Assembly: GCA_013396755.1 (NCBI GenBank) | Contig: VWZF01002957.1 | Coordinates: forward strand, 2,196,084 to 2,260,083 | From: Sclerurus mexicanus | Lineage: Eukaryota; Chordata; Aves; Passeriformes; Furnariidae | Direction: 5' to 3' | Length of the DNA: 64,000 bases | Part shown: piece after piece, positions 35,401-50,400 of the stretch | Position numbering within the stretch: position 1 is the first letter of the stretch | Layout: the number at the start of each line of letters is the position of its first letter | Notes under the pieces: model-generated | Seen by the model: the letters and a program-made list of their open reading frames with translations, nothing else | Database searches by the model: none | Told to the model about the DNA's origin: nothing | Program-made: the position numbers and the translations under genes

Positions 35401-38400
35401 ATTTTTTTCTTTTTTCCTTCCCACCCCCCACCTCATGACCATGTGGAATTAGGGCATTTGGCTGCTTCAGTTCTGTTTGTGAATCGGTTGGACACAGAAC
35501 AGAGGATCCAAGAATATACAAGTCTAATACAGACCTTTATGGGAGTCATGCAATTTGTATACAAATGCTTGAAGTTCATGTAGTTACCAGTTATTTTCAA
35601 GCAATACCGCCAGATATAATTATTATGATAAAGGAGAGCATAACATAGCAACCATACTAAGGTAAAACTGTGATGACATTATTTAAGCTAGATTAAACCT
35701 GGATTGAAAGAAGTGTCAAGTCCTGGTTTGTCTCTTCTTGTCTAACAGAATAATTAAATCAATGCACACTTTAAAGATGAGTGTATTTTAAAGGGCATGT
35801 TGATAAATCTTTATATACTGCTATGAATATGAAATACCTTTCTAATGAAAATTACCTTTTATGGTCATAAAACAAAGGAAAGTGTGACTCTCACTCTCAT
35901 TTATTTTTTTTTTTTTTATAAAATAATCAGAACTGGGGAGCTGTAAAAGAAGGCTTGAAGAACAGCCAGATACAAGACTTTCTGTATTCAGTGGATAAAT
36001 TTGTTGGTACTTTGTCATCATCAAGACAGAATATAGAAGATAAAATTCAGCTCACAGAAGTGGATGTTGATATTTATATCAGCAACTTACAGAACCCATC
36101 TGACTATATAACTGCAGGTGAGTACCTCCCAAAGCAAAGCAAACATAATGGTGCTGTTTATAAAATAAATATTATGTCATCAGTAAACATTTATTTTGAA
36201 GAATTAATTAATCTTTCCTGAGCTGTATACATTTTTCTGCGTACTCTTGCCAGGTTTCTGACTGCGTAATCATATGCATCAATCATTTGCCCATCCTTTA
36301 ATTTGCAGCTCTTAAAGAATTAGGTAACTGCTTGATGTATCATGTAAGCAGTTGTCTTTGTCCCTCCTAGTTTGCTGGCTGAGTAGTTGCTGAGTGAAGC
36401 CACACTAGTGTGTGTACTATTAACTTTCGTTGATACTGGAAAAATCCTATCCAATATTAAGTCTGTCTCTGTGAATAAAACCAGATGTATTTATAAAAAA
36501 TGATATATATGTGTATGTGTTTATGTAAGAAAAAAAGTAGTTATGTCTCTTTCAACAATAGCTTTCCACCATTTCTTATCATCACATAGATTTTCAGGGT
36601 CAAATATTGCCAAACCAGTCAATACTTTGCAGTCCTTCTCAACCCTACAGAAGACTATGGCATGACAACTTCCACAGAATTACTGAGCCTTGAGATAATA
36701 ATGTTGCATAGCTGGACAAGTTCTTTAGGTCCATTAGTAGCACAACCTCCATGAGTCCTAAATATAATGCACCAAGTGAACTGGAGTCTTTCAGCTTCTA
36801 GGGCAATCTAAAAGATATGCTGACCTAAAAATCATCTTTGTTTTTTGTAACTGTTAACAATGGCATCTGTTGTGTCATGCTTTTAATGTGGAATAGTTTG
36901 CAGTGGCAGAAAGAGAGAACTATGAAGTAAGCCTTTACTTATGAAATATAAACAGAAAAATATACACATAGTTAATGCATTTCTTGGACCTATGAAACGT
37001 GATTCTCCCCAAAACCACATTGTAATTGGTCTTTCCTTATGAACTCACTGTATTTTTAACTGTTTCCATTGTAAAAGATATGCAATAGTAACAGAGTAAT
37101 AAAAACCAAGGTTTATGTGTGTGCTTCCTGTTGTTACAGTCTTAATCTTTTCCTGTTGTTGGTCAGTGCTTCAAATATACTCAGTTTACATAGTCTCAGA
37201 TTATGTTTGGCAAGAACATTTTACTTCTGTAGTTTAAAATTCTGTATTTATTTCCTGGTGCTTTTAAGACTGTCCAATTCTATGATTTTGAAGGCAGTAA
37301 CATGGAGGTCACTGAAAAACTTGAAGAAGCGGTCAGGATTTGGACTAAACAGATCAGACAAGTTTTAGTGGAGAGCGAGCAAATTAGAAGAGAAGCTGAT
37401 GATGTTGGTCCATCTGCAGAACTGGAACACTGGAAGACAAGAATGTCATCATTTAACAGGTCAAATCCCTCAATTATTTCTCACATAGTCTGGTGGGGGA
37501 AAAAATAATATTTTAAAAAATTAGATGTAAACTTTCATTCCAAGGAGAGTATTAAATTTGTTTCTTTCTTCAAAGCCTTTTAGATGAGATAAAGAGTTCA
37601 AGAGTAAAGAAAATTATAAGTATTCTTCAGGCAGCAAGATCAAAGACATTGAAGCAGTGGAAAGAACTGGTAATTACTACTTTCTGATTAAAGTTTTAAA
37701 TTATTACAGAACTGTATTTGTAATACACACAGAACTGAAGAAAATGCTAAAAATAGCTTTGGGTGTTTGTGCTTGTTTTGTACTGTGGTAAATATCCGTT
37801 TGTTGGAACATATAACATCAATGATTCTGAAGTTAAATAGTAACTTAAAAAGAAGTCGGTGCTTTTGTTATGTGTCTTTCATGAACATAATAGGTGGAAT
37901 GGTTGTGCAAAAGCAAAACAATGTAGCAACACAACATTTTTCTGTCTCTCACCAGCTGAACCCTGTGCAGGCCAACTGTAGAGATGTCTGAAAATTTATC
38001 ATATTGCTTTTAAAATTATTAACAGCTGACTTTCTGTAGCATAACTCCTATTTCAGACAAGTGGATATCTGTAACATAAACTTATCAGTCAAAATTGTAG
38101 GCAAGCCAGAAAATAAGCTGAAAACTGTGTACAGTCAATCAGACAGCCATCCCACCCCCCAAGACCGGAATGTAGATCTTCTAGCACTTAAGAAAGTATT
38201 CTACTGTTTTGAAAATAGACCAGAAAAACAGAAAATAGAAAATAGACCAGAAAAACCTAACAGAGTTTTTTATTTTGTGCTTACCATATTTGCAGACTTT
38301 TATGACAAATGGAATTTAGATGAAAATGTCTGTACAGAGCCAGTACAAGCTAAGGATGATGAACTAGATTTCTTTCTTCATACAAATTAGCCCTCTAAAT

Positions 38401-41400
38401 ACTGGATAGTTCCACCTGACATGAACAGAAAGATATAGAGGCATTAGTTAGGAACTCATTTCCACTAACAAGTGTTTATTAAAAAATGTTGGGAAACACC
38501 CTGGTACATTTCAGGAATCTTGTCTAAGTTCTGTGGAATGGGTACCATGCTGAAACCATTCTAAAATTGGAGTTGGATTATTGAAGCCACATTAGTGCAC
38601 TTTCATGAGGAGGGAGAAGCTTTTGGGGGGGTGGTCTAAGTAAGGACTTCCTTTAAACCACATCCAAAATGCTGCTAATTACCAAGAAGATCTTGCCATT
38701 TTTTGCATGTAAAAGCAGTTATTTCTTATGTAAAAAAAAAAAAAGGCATATTTGAAAGCACTTCTGTGAGAAAATGTTTGCAAGATGGAATCATATCTTG
38801 TGGTAGTGTGTGCTGTAAAAGAGCAAGAACGTGTTCAGAAAATTTTCACAGTAATAATGCTATTTCTTTTTTTTTCCCCCCCTGCCTTCAGGATGGTAGT
38901 TTAACAATTGCTGCCAATGAAGCTAAAGACAATGTGAGATATTTATATACCTTGGATAAATTTTTTGGTCCACTTGCCAATGCTTCACCTGTAAGTAGTA
39001 CTCTAAAGGCACTTAGTGCAAAATTCAGAAAAGCAAGGAAGGGCTTTTGCTGCTGTAAAAAAGATACGTCTCCTTTCAATATTTAACTTGTGCTAAATGA
39101 TTAGTGGACAGCTTAAGTCCTTAGGCATTAGTTATCTGAGTTTATGGATTTTGAGTTAGGCAGAGATAATAATAATTCTTTTGTGTGTGTAAGAAATAGT
39201 TATCATTCCAAAAGATAATTGAAGTGAAAGAAATAGCTACGCATAACATTGTGTTTTTCCAAACCTGAGAATGAGCTGAATTGCCTTTGTGAGCTTGGGC
39301 CTTACATATGGTACCTCTTCCTGTTTGCATGCTTCAGTTAGGAGTTACTTGGGATTGTTTTATTGCAAATGTCATAAAATTATCTTAAACCTTCAGTTCA
39401 GCTGGAATTCATTGGCTTCCAATTATTTTACAGGTTAAAGCTGTTTCTTTGGCCAGTAGCACTATTATTCTGGTTGATAAAACTTATTTTCATAACCACA
39501 TGGGTCACAGAATTCATTTTTTAAGTGAGGACCTGAATTTTGAAGATACAATCACCAGGCAAAATTGTCTAAGCTTGCAGGGTTCAGAACATTTACACAT
39601 AATCCAGCTGATTACAATTTTTCTAAATAATGCTTTCAAAGCTTGAGCCTTTTTGAATCCATTGTGCTATTTTACACTGCTTTTCTTCAAATATTCATCA
39701 TTCTGCCATATTGGACTTTTCTAAACCAGTCACTGTCTCTTGTTCTGGGTTCTCAGTGTATCTGGAATGCATGCATTTCTGTGAAATGTTCCGGCGGGAG
39801 AGGAAACTGTGTTCAGTATCCTCAGTAAGAGTGACATTATTCTTGCCTTGCCTTCTCCTTCTGGATTTCTCTTCTGTACAGATCTAGGCAAAATGAGCAA
39901 AAGCCAACTCTCTTCTTGTCCTTCCTACAGCAGGCCCACTCTTTTGTAGCAGCGTATGACTTCGTTTCCTCAGATAGTATGTCCCTCTGCAAAGCAGACT
40001 ACAGCACCTTCATATACTGGAGACCATGGCCTAAAAGAGTAGACCTTCTGTTTTTCCTCTGAAAAATCCTGCTCTGGAAAAAGACCTATTCATTTATTCA
40101 TTACCGTTTTCCTACTTTTTTCTCTTGCTCATAGTGTGGTAGGTCCCTGTAAATGAATTGGATGGTCCAGTTTATAATGAGATATCTACAAGAGCAATGT
40201 GTTACAATCAAAAAGATGTTTATTCCCTGTCAAACATATTCCCAGAGCTGTCACATTTTCTACTGTATTAATTTTCAGGAAATTCAAGGTGCTGACTTTC
40301 CCATTTTTTTCCTGTTGTAGGTAACAGTGATGGAGCACATACCCAGTTTAATGAATACCATCTGTATGATCTACTGTACCTCAGCCTACTACAACACATC
40401 AGAGCGCATGACATCTCTTTTTCTTAAAATCACAAATCAAATGATTAACACATGCAAGACGTATCTATGTGAAGGCGTTTCAAAAATCTGGGATCTGGAC
40501 AGGTGATAGAATTTTAATAATTTCATCTTCATTTGTTGACACTAGAAGTAAAATTACAGATTAGTCATCAAGACTATTAATAGGCACATTTAAGTAGCCC
40601 TTTTGCCTCCTACCAGGCACTGATTCCCATGTTAATTTTAATCTTGTAACTATTAATTTTGTGTTGAATTAAGTACTCTGCAAGAGCGAATTTGCTATGT
40701 GTTGTGAAAGAAGCCTGTATACTAGTATACAACCGTTGATAAATTTTCTCCATGCATTTTTTTAGACAAAAAGAGCAATTAGAGCTGTGGTCTAAGTTTC
40801 TTCATAAAGAGTTCTAGAAACAGCCTGACAAACTTCCATCTAAGAGTTATATTTTACTGTTAGTGGACAGTAAAGTCAGTTTGAGGAAGGGGACAATATT
40901 TACCAGGTCCAGAATCACAATTCAGTTGTACTCTGGAGCAAGGCATATGAGTCGTAAGATGTAACTCAGACTTGTATTTTCTGAGTATTCCAGGGAGAAT
41001 GCTGTATGAGGAGCATAGGTGGTGCTAATGAGGCATCTTAAATTTAAAAAGCTGGATTTAGTGTAAGTTTGCTAGTGGGTCTTGTTCTTCTTTTCTATTG
41101 TTATTAGTACAGTTGTTAGTATAACAGTAGGCTATGGTTTTCAGTAAATGTTAGACACTATAGAGAAAATGAACAAAAAGTTTGCCTCAGTTCTAAGGAG
41201 CTTGCCGTCTAAAACATAAGCAGAGCTTGCAATCTGAAAAACAGAAATTGAATAGTGAGATGGTGGGAGGAAAGAGAGATGGAGAAAAACAGCAATCATG
41301 CAGTGTTGGTCAGCTGAAGCGACAGTGTTTTCAGCACAGTTGTGATACTCTTGGATTTTTTGGGGGCAACACTGCCAGGAGAAAAAAAGGAGATATTTCA

Positions 41401-44400
41401 AGGAAGGAATGAGTTAGCTGCCTGTCCAAATGCTTCATTCAGCACAGAGGTGGTGAATGCTGATGTCACTGGCAGAACAAGTGTATCTTAAGGATGAGTG
41501 TTTAAGATGTGGCCTTAGGAACTAAATTCTTCCTAGTGTATCTTTTTAAAGAAGCAAGGCTTTCCTCAAGCTTACTGTAGTTTGGAAAAATACTTTCCCA
41601 GTCTTTTCTGCTTAGAAAAAAAACAAAGGAACAAGCAAAGGAAAACCTATGAGCAGCACTCAATACAGAGGATGAGAAATGGCCAAACCACAGGCATTCA
41701 GTACCCAGCATTAACCTGGTATACATCCTTTCTGGACTATGCTGTGAAAGTTTTGGGTTGTTGACAATATAACCGAAACTAAAAATATCTGACCTAGATA
41801 ACAGATTTAAACCAAAAACTTTTCATGTAAACATCATACTTGGAATGTTTTTCACATAATGTATAATTTTGTGTTTTTATTTCACAAAGTTGCCTATCTG
41901 ACTGAAATGTTTTATTTTTATTTATATTCTTTTGAAGACATCCTTGGGATGAGTCTCTGTCTTCTGTGCTTTATTCCTCAGGCAAGAATTGCTAAAGAGG
42001 ATACAACAATGCATTTCCCTTAAAGAACAGTACCAAACATCCTTTCAGAAAATTAGGAAGGAACTAAAGGAAAATCCAAGTGACAGACAATTTGATTTCA
42101 GGTAAATGATTCACTCTAATATTGAATCATATTGATACATACAATTTATAAATGAGATGGAATTTTATCTGCTGGCTAACAAGAAAACTAATTTCTCAAT
42201 TAAAATTACGTCTTTATTATAATCAGAACATGACCTTGCAGAGGTAGTTTTTTGTTTTGTTTGTTGGTTTTGGTTTTTTATTTTTTTTACATTTTGTTCA
42301 TGAAAAAGACAGTGGCAGGTTTTTGCCAATCCCTTGTTGATCCAAATGTTGTTCAAGAGGAATTCAGGGCAATTTTTGTATGTTTTAATTTAATTCAAAT
42401 GTATATGTACAGTCTGAAATCCCAACAAGCTTGAGTAATGAATATAAGTAAATACACTTTAAGGAAATTTAGTCAGCTTTGACCTGAGTGATCTATCACA
42501 ATGTCAAGGGTAGCTTTACCTGCGTTGTTACTTAAAGCATGGGGCATTTCTTAGTACTGTACATTCACATTTTGATCTCCTGCAAAAGCCTTATTTAAAA
42601 GAGTAACTCCTGTGAAATGTGGTAAAGGCTTTTAATTGACATATACAGAATTAAGCATTTTCTGGTTTATGTCCGTTAGTTTAAAATAGTTTTTACTTGA
42701 TATGCAATTATTACAGCATGAGAGGGTGTTTTGTGTGCCACTTGATGGCAGTTCTGGTAGAATATATGTGGGTTAAATACAAAAGATCTGTCGCAAAGAG
42801 ATTTGCATAAAAATTCCTCTGTTGCATTGATATTGTTAGTGAAAACTATATATTTGGAAAATTTGATGCATTCTGTAAACGTTTGGAGAAGATTTCAGAT
42901 ATGAGCAATATTATGGAAAGCCTTTTAGAGCTCCAGCATTTAAAAATAGAAGGTATTGAAGAGATCACTACTCATTACCGGACCATCGCTACGAATGCCA
43001 AATCCAAGGAGTACGACGTTCTGGATCACAGAAGAAAAGAGGTACATACATTCAACACTTGTGTGACAGTCAGTCCCTTAATTCTGTGCTTCTCACTGGA
43101 GCTATGCAAGGAATGTTAAATACTGTAACAATGCATGTATTATTTTGCTGTAACAATAATACTGATACTTTCATACCTTTTAATACAATTTGAAAGTGTT
43201 AAGGTAAATCTAGGTTTTATTTCAAATGTTTTTGTGTGACAGGTAATGCTACAAACAACTTTACCTAAACCTGATTGTTTTGAGATGCATACAGTTTGAA
43301 CTGCATAGTGAACACTAATTCAGGCATGTCAGCACATTAAATACAGTTTATCTAATTGTAAGAGTTCCTTGGTGTTATTAAAAATACGCAGTGGAATAGA
43401 AATGGCAGTATTATAGTAAAGTTAATAAAGGCACTTAGTTGCACATTTTAGAGGGAGAAGGAAATTATATCACTTTCTGTGCTGAACAGAATGATAAAAA
43501 CTAAAGTGGCTTTTCAAATGCTTCAGTCTCACGTTTTAATACATCCTGTACATGCTAGAATTGAGCTGCCTTTTTTTTTAGTTTGAACTGTAGCCTGCTT
43601 GCTTTTCAGAAGTAATAGTCTCACAAAAGAAGTTCTAGAAATGTTGAATTACTCTCCTGCCTTCCTGAACTACAGCTTGTAGCTGTCATAAGTTTCCTTT
43701 AAATGTTTAAGTTTGGAGTACTTTTGGCTTTCTTTTAACTGGTTGTTGGCTTGTATTTCTCTGGCCTGGGTTGGTTGATGTGTTGTTGTGTTGGCTTGTG
43801 TTACTTGCTGTGTGGCCCTTTTCTGAAAAAGAGCATTTACTGTTAACTGGAATTTGGAGGTGTTAAAAAATGGTGTAGCTTTTCTACATGTAAATGGTTT
43901 GAGCTGTGTATATTATGGACTGTCTTCCCAAGCTTGTGGAATGCTCTCTTTGAGAGGGAGTTTGCATTGAACTCTTTTTGTAAACCCTCAGTATTTTGGA
44001 CTTTTAAGAAAAAAATTGTTGCTGATGAATACCCAAACTACTTCTAGTGAGGAGCTGCCAAATTTGTTAATAACCTCCCTTAATCAGTGAAGTGCTCTAG
44101 AGAGTCTGTCAGTTTGCTCACCTTTGGTGGATTTTGTACCTGGACAGTGAGCCGAGTGCTCCCCTGCAGCAGTGCTGTGAGTTACTGGTGAGTGTGCCGT
44201 GCTATCTCTGATTAGGGTATGAGATTTCCTTCTCCTGTCTGTGTTCCTCTATGATCCTTTTTGTTCATGAAGATGAGACATCAGTCCTTTAACCTAGCAC
44301 TGCTTGTATTTTGTTTTCTTTGCTTAAAACATAAATGCCTTTGTTGCTGGTGTTGTTCCTATTCTTTTTAATTCAGTGCTGAACACATGCACTGGGCAAA

Positions 44401-47400
44401 TAAAGCAAATTTCCCAAAAGCTACAGGGAAAGGATTTTGTATAAAATGAAGGCAGCACTATAGATCATATTTTTCTTTTTCTCTTTTTCCAGTTTGAAAA
44501 AGACTACCTTGAATTTAAGAACCAAATTGCAGCATTGTATGAATCCATACAAGATTTTGTGGATTCCTGTTTTGAGAAGACCCTATCTGTAAGTGGTGTT
44601 ACAAATGCAAACCCCTTGTTCTGGTGCTTAAAAAGCCTGAGTACCCATAGCTCCTACTGAATTCCCTTCATTACTGCCAGGGTTCTGTACTGTGCTGGTG
44701 GCTGAGATAACACTGGAGGACATCAAGCCCATTACAAATGTTCTAAAAGTTGTTTGCAGAAGTAGTAAAAAGTAGTTACTGGAAAGTAATGTTCATTCTT
44801 ACTTGTTCCCAGGCTTATGTTCCATCTTTCCATACCAATTTTGTAGCCCCTATTTTTATTTTCTTTCTTCATCCTGGTGTTCCCCATACTTTCTTGTTGC
44901 ATTCCTAAGCTATTTCAATCCTGCTTGACTGGCAGGATTATGAAATAATTTCTGCCATCTGTTTCCTTAAGGCCAGGGCTGTTCATTGGTTCAGGCCCTG
45001 ATCATGATATGAGATGTTAATGAAGCGTGAGTAAAGATGTAGGTGTTCTAACACAAATCTTGGAAGAAAAAAAGGAGTGAAGATTTGGGAGTCAGAAAAA
45101 AAAAATACTGTAGTGATAGCAGTTTCTTGGTTCATACTATTGTAAGTATATCCTATATGGGACAAAACATAGAAATAAAATGCACAAACTTCTCTGGATG
45201 GACTTTTCTGTGTTTCTTAGAAAACAACTTACATATTTACGTAGCATATTCTAAGTTAATAAAATAGTGTATGAGCAATGGCTTTCTGAACTGTTAACAA
45301 CTTCTGCAGCAAATTCTCTATCTTCTTTTTTAGACTGAAGAGATGCTGGTACTTCTGATGAAGCTTGAACAAATAGGAGAAAATAATATTGATCTTAGTG
45401 AGAAATATACCTTTGTCCTTCAGCAGTACAGCCAAGACTTAGAGTTTATTCGAGAACTCTACCAGAAGGAAAAGGAAAATCCACCTATGCCGCGTAATGT
45501 ACCACCAGTAAGAATGAAAGAAATGAGAGATAAAAATTACTTTACTTCTTCACTGTTCTAAGTTAATGAAATATAACCTCTTACCTTCTGTGTTTTAGGT
45601 GACAGGGAAGATTATGTGGGCTCAGCAGTTATTCAGAAAAATTGACCGTCCAATGACATTCCTTAGAAAGAAAACCACACTTTTGAAGGTTGGAGATTAG
45701 TAGAAGAGGATTTATGTTAAGTTTTGAAGGATGTTACTAACAGACACATGATTTATTTTTATACTCCTGCATTCACTTCTCTAGCAGCTTGCATCCAAGC
45801 TCATCTGACAGGAGCAGTAGGTGTTAGCATTTGCTCCAGGTTTTGAATTCCTTTTTGCAGTGCAGCATAATTATTCTATGGCTCAAGACAGTGGCTTCCC
45901 TCGAGACATTAAGCTGATGACTTAGATTGGTGCTTTTTTCTCTTCTGGAGTTTGGCTCATGTTTATCCTAATAGTAGCACTGTTAGCTATGCACATAAGC
46001 TTGGTCCCTTCTGTCTGATGTGCTCTGTAATGAAGAGGACCTCAAACACTAGTCACAATTCATGAAAGAGTGTAATTTGTACAGCTTTGTCAGTGCCTTG
46101 TACAGGTCATAGTATAGACATTGTTTTATGGGCAAGTGTGGGAGGAAAAATCAGGAAAAAGGTTCTGTTGCCTAGAGCAGTTGAATACTGTGTAATAGTT
46201 GAACTTCTAAATATATTGTTGTATTTCTGTGTCTTACCTTGTCTCTAAAACAGCATAATTTGGAGGTTTCTATTTCTTTTGTTTTTCTAAGGGTGGAGAG
46301 GGAAAGCCTGGTGGAGTGCCTTTCTCTTATGTTAGACTCATTAAGTGTTGTTTGCTTTTTTCTTCTTTTCTTTAAAACGCAGACAGTGGAAATGAAAAAG
46401 GTTGCTAAGAACTACAATAAAATGGCTGCAGTTCTTTTAGAATTTGAACTTATTTATCACAGGGCTTGGTGCAGGTCTGCTGACCAAGCTAGAAATTCTC
46501 TGTGTGCTTCCTTACTTGTCAGGCACCCAGAAACCAAGGTAAATGTGATGTCTTCTTTGTACTATTGTTACGTGGTTTAGTATGACACCTGCTACTTTAA
46601 TCATATCATGAATAGGCAAGAAGGCATAAAAATAACCTTAAGAGGGTTCAAAAGTGAACTACTTGAATTGGACTATTGGAATATTTATTTCTTTTTGTTT
46701 CATCCTGTCTCTTTTTCATAAGGCTTCTGCCTTATTCTGCTTCTGCTTATTCAGGGTATAAAAGAGGCAGTATGCAGCAAATACATATCCACTATTGACC
46801 GATCTACATCTTTTAGATGTAGATATTGTTTCCTGGTTTATTTTCTGTGCTAACCAGAATTTTAGCCAACGAAGGAATTTTTTATTAGATCGTGGTCTTT
46901 TATGTAGCGATCAATATCACTGTGTTGAATATATTGCAATAATGCATTAATTTGCTTTCAAAACTGATTGCTGAGACAGAAAATCTTACCATTCTTATTT
47001 CAGATTATATTTTCTGCTGTAGTGCAGAGAAACTATGATTAAAACGTGGCATTTTTTGTACTAATGATTCCATAATGGACCACTAGAACCCAGTTTCCAA
47101 ATTTATTTAGCATCTTCGTAACACTTAGTGCCCCCAGGAGTGTAGAGATTAACCTTCACAATATTTCTCCCTAGTTACCCATGCAGAAGCTGGAATGAAA
47201 AGGCAAAGTAGCTTCCACAAAATGTAGCTGCAGAACTAGAATTAAACTTGGGAAGTCCTGAGAGCCAAGTGGTTAGGCAAAGTGAGTCACAAGAAATTGA
47301 AATCATGTAAGATATTGGTTGATTAATACTTTGGAAAACCCATGTATTTGTAGAGAAGGTTGAAGATCTGCATAGAACCATGGGTATCCATTTAAAAAAT

Positions 47401-50400
47401 CTTTTCCAGTCATCTATGTATTTTTATATGATCCAGTTATATCACACTACACATAACTTTCAAAATAGTGTCTTATTTTCTGTTTCCTTTTTTCCTCTGT
47501 ACTACTACCTGAAGGAATTATTTGTAAACTTAGACCCAATGGTCCTGGAAGTACTTTATGAAACAAAATACCTGAAAAAAATGCATTTTGAAGTTCCAGA
47601 TGTTGTCCTTGGCTTGTGTGCAGATGAAGAACAGATTAAAACACGTCAAATGGAGTGAGTGAACACTTTTTGGATTTGTTTCTCATCTGCAAATCCCTAC
47701 CTTTGTGTCTGTTGCATATATTGCTTTTAATTTGTTATAATTTTTCTCTTTGATGGAGTTTTATTGAATTTTAATTGCTTTCCCCTGCATTTCCATATCA
47801 ATACTGTTAACATGCAGTTGTTCCTATTTACACACATATCTCATCACTAGGAAATGCCTATTTTTTTTGTTTTGTTACTTCAGCAGCTGCTCTGTAAGTG
47901 GAGCTCCTAGGTACTGCTAAAGCACCTATCCACTGTAACACAGGGATTACACTCCAAGGTATTAGAGTTAACATCAAAAGTTTTTGGTTTTTTTTCTGTT
48001 GGATACTCAAGCTGGAATTTTCTGCTTAATTTCAACACAACCCAAACATTTATATAGGTAATACATTACCTAAGTTATAACAAGCTCTCTCATGTTGAAT
48101 ATCTAAAATAACTTTTGTTGATTTTAAATAGTTTCTTTCTGTTTCTTGTAACAGTCCAAATCTCTGCTGCAAGAGTTCTTTTCATCCTTAGGGATGGATG
48201 ATTCTCTAGGAAGGATGAAAGATCTTAAAAAAGCAGTGCTTTGTTAGGAGCGTTTTTAAATAGAATTGGACAAAAAGGGACAAAGTTCAAAGAGTTTCAT
48301 AAACACTTCAACTCCTCCTCCCTTTTTCGGTTGTTAAGGGTTTCGGTCTTTCACTCTTACGATGTGACAGTTTTTCACTGATTTTCTGTAGAGTGTTTAA
48401 GGACAAAATAACCATAAATTCTTTATGTGCAAGGCAAACTCTGTGTTACAGACCTCCAAAAAGCAACAGCCTCAACTTTGGCCATCCAACAGGAAAAAAA
48501 AGAGTGCAGAAAGTGTTTGCAATAAAAAAGGAATTTACCTTCTACTCTAAAAAAGACTTCAGACTCACTCCCAAGCAGAGAAGAAATACTAAGAGGCTGT
48601 AGATTTTTAATTAACATCTGAAAAACAGTTCTGGGTGCATTGTGAATGGGCTATTTCAGTGTATTGTTCGTAACAATGATGTCTAAAGTTCTGATTTTAA
48701 TCTGGCACAGAACACAGCTATTGCTTTCTTTGCAGCAGCAGTTCTTATAAGGAACCCATTATGTATCTGACCTTTGAGTTATATTTGGTTCTAATTCTTG
48801 TTTATGCAGCTTCTTTATGTAGCTCCATTTTTATGGAACTTTATTGATAAGCCTTGATTCAGCATTTGGCCTCTTTTTCTTTGGGATTTGGTGTTCTAAG
48901 TTGTTTGGATTTAGCTTTTCTTAATAAACAGCATAATTTCATGCCATGTCTTGGGAGATAGGAAGAAGGAAACCAAAATGCCATGTTTTCATGTTTCTGT
49001 TTTTCTTTTTTTTAAAATTATTTTTCTTGGAAGAAAAATTCTCTAAATTGATCATGGTCACTTTACTGGAGGTACTTTTCTCTCCCCTCTGATTCAGCTG
49101 TGGTAAGGAGAAACAGGCTTAGTTTAAGCTAGAAGAACTGGGAAGAGTTCTTTTTTTGAAGATGGGATCAGAACTTAACAAATCTTATTAACAGAAAACG
49201 TGTCCAAACTTCTGTGTGTTTCAAATACCTGAGTTAAGCACCTTGTAAAGATGATCATGTCTTTCAGGCTCCAGAATCTGTTGATCAGTTACAAAGAATG
49301 TCTGAATGGGATTCCTGTTATGCTGAAACCACTGATGAAACCATTCATAGGACAAGTTGAGGATACCCTTACTCCAGGCCTGACACAGCTGTCATGGACT
49401 TCTTTGAACATCACTAAATGTATGTAGGAGGAGAAGAAGTGGTGAATTGTTGATATCATTAGGTGCCTGCATTCTGTTTTTATTTCTATGTGAAAAATGT
49501 GTTTGTGGACTGACCTCTTCAGGTAGATAATTTTAGCCCAATTGCTACAAGAATGTGAGACAAGAGAATGACTGTGGGTGTTTTAATAATATCTCTTATC
49601 TTTTCTATAAAAGAAATCTTTATAACTTAGGCCAGAAGTCCTAGAAGTGACATGTCAAAAATCAAAGTTGGAGATTTCTGCCCAAATCCTAACTTTTTTT
49701 CTAAGAAAGCATTTTTTATTAGGCATTGAGCTTTTTTCCACAAAACCAGTAAGATACAACCTTATCGCTGTAAAATACAGCATAAAACTGATTACCTGTT
49801 GTAGAAGTGTCATTGAAATGGGCATATATAAAACCATCAGCAAAACTTTTATGTTGCAGTTTTATGAGAAAACAGTAACTCATGCTTGTAAATCAGTTTT
49901 CGGTTGAGGTTGATTGATGTTAGGCTTTCACTTTTATTCTTCGAAATGAAGAGTGGCAAGATAAACAGGAGCAGATGTGGTCTAAACCTGAAAGTGAAAT
50001 GGACACAGGTTTGTGCAGCTGTTCATTTGTGACTCTGCCATGTGACACTAGTGCACAGGGCTCTGACCAGTGCTTAAGGCAGGGCTGGTCAGCTTTAGTC
50101 TTTGCTTAACCTTTGCCTGACCAGAGCACAAAACCCCAATGGCAAGTGGTTTTTATATTTATTTTATAGCTCTAAAATGAATTTTTGTCCCTGGTTTGCA
50201 TAGCTTAGTAACATATCTTAAGGAAGTTAGTTATATTACTAGTTAGTTAGTTAGTTATTCTCTGCACTGTGTTAAATATCTGAATAGCTATAATTCAGAC
50301 TATATTGGTTCTCTGTATCACCATTTGTTCTGGTGGGAACTGGTCCTTTTTTTAACAAGTCAGAGGTTATGTAGCAAGAGTATCTGGGTTGTTTCCTGTT

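Noticed and set aside
38061..38390. 109-codon plus-strand frame in dynein intron 11, possible extra exon or nested gene
   Set aside because: Exons 11 and 12 already join in phase 0, the frame has no recognisable domain, and part of it is a short tandem duplication.
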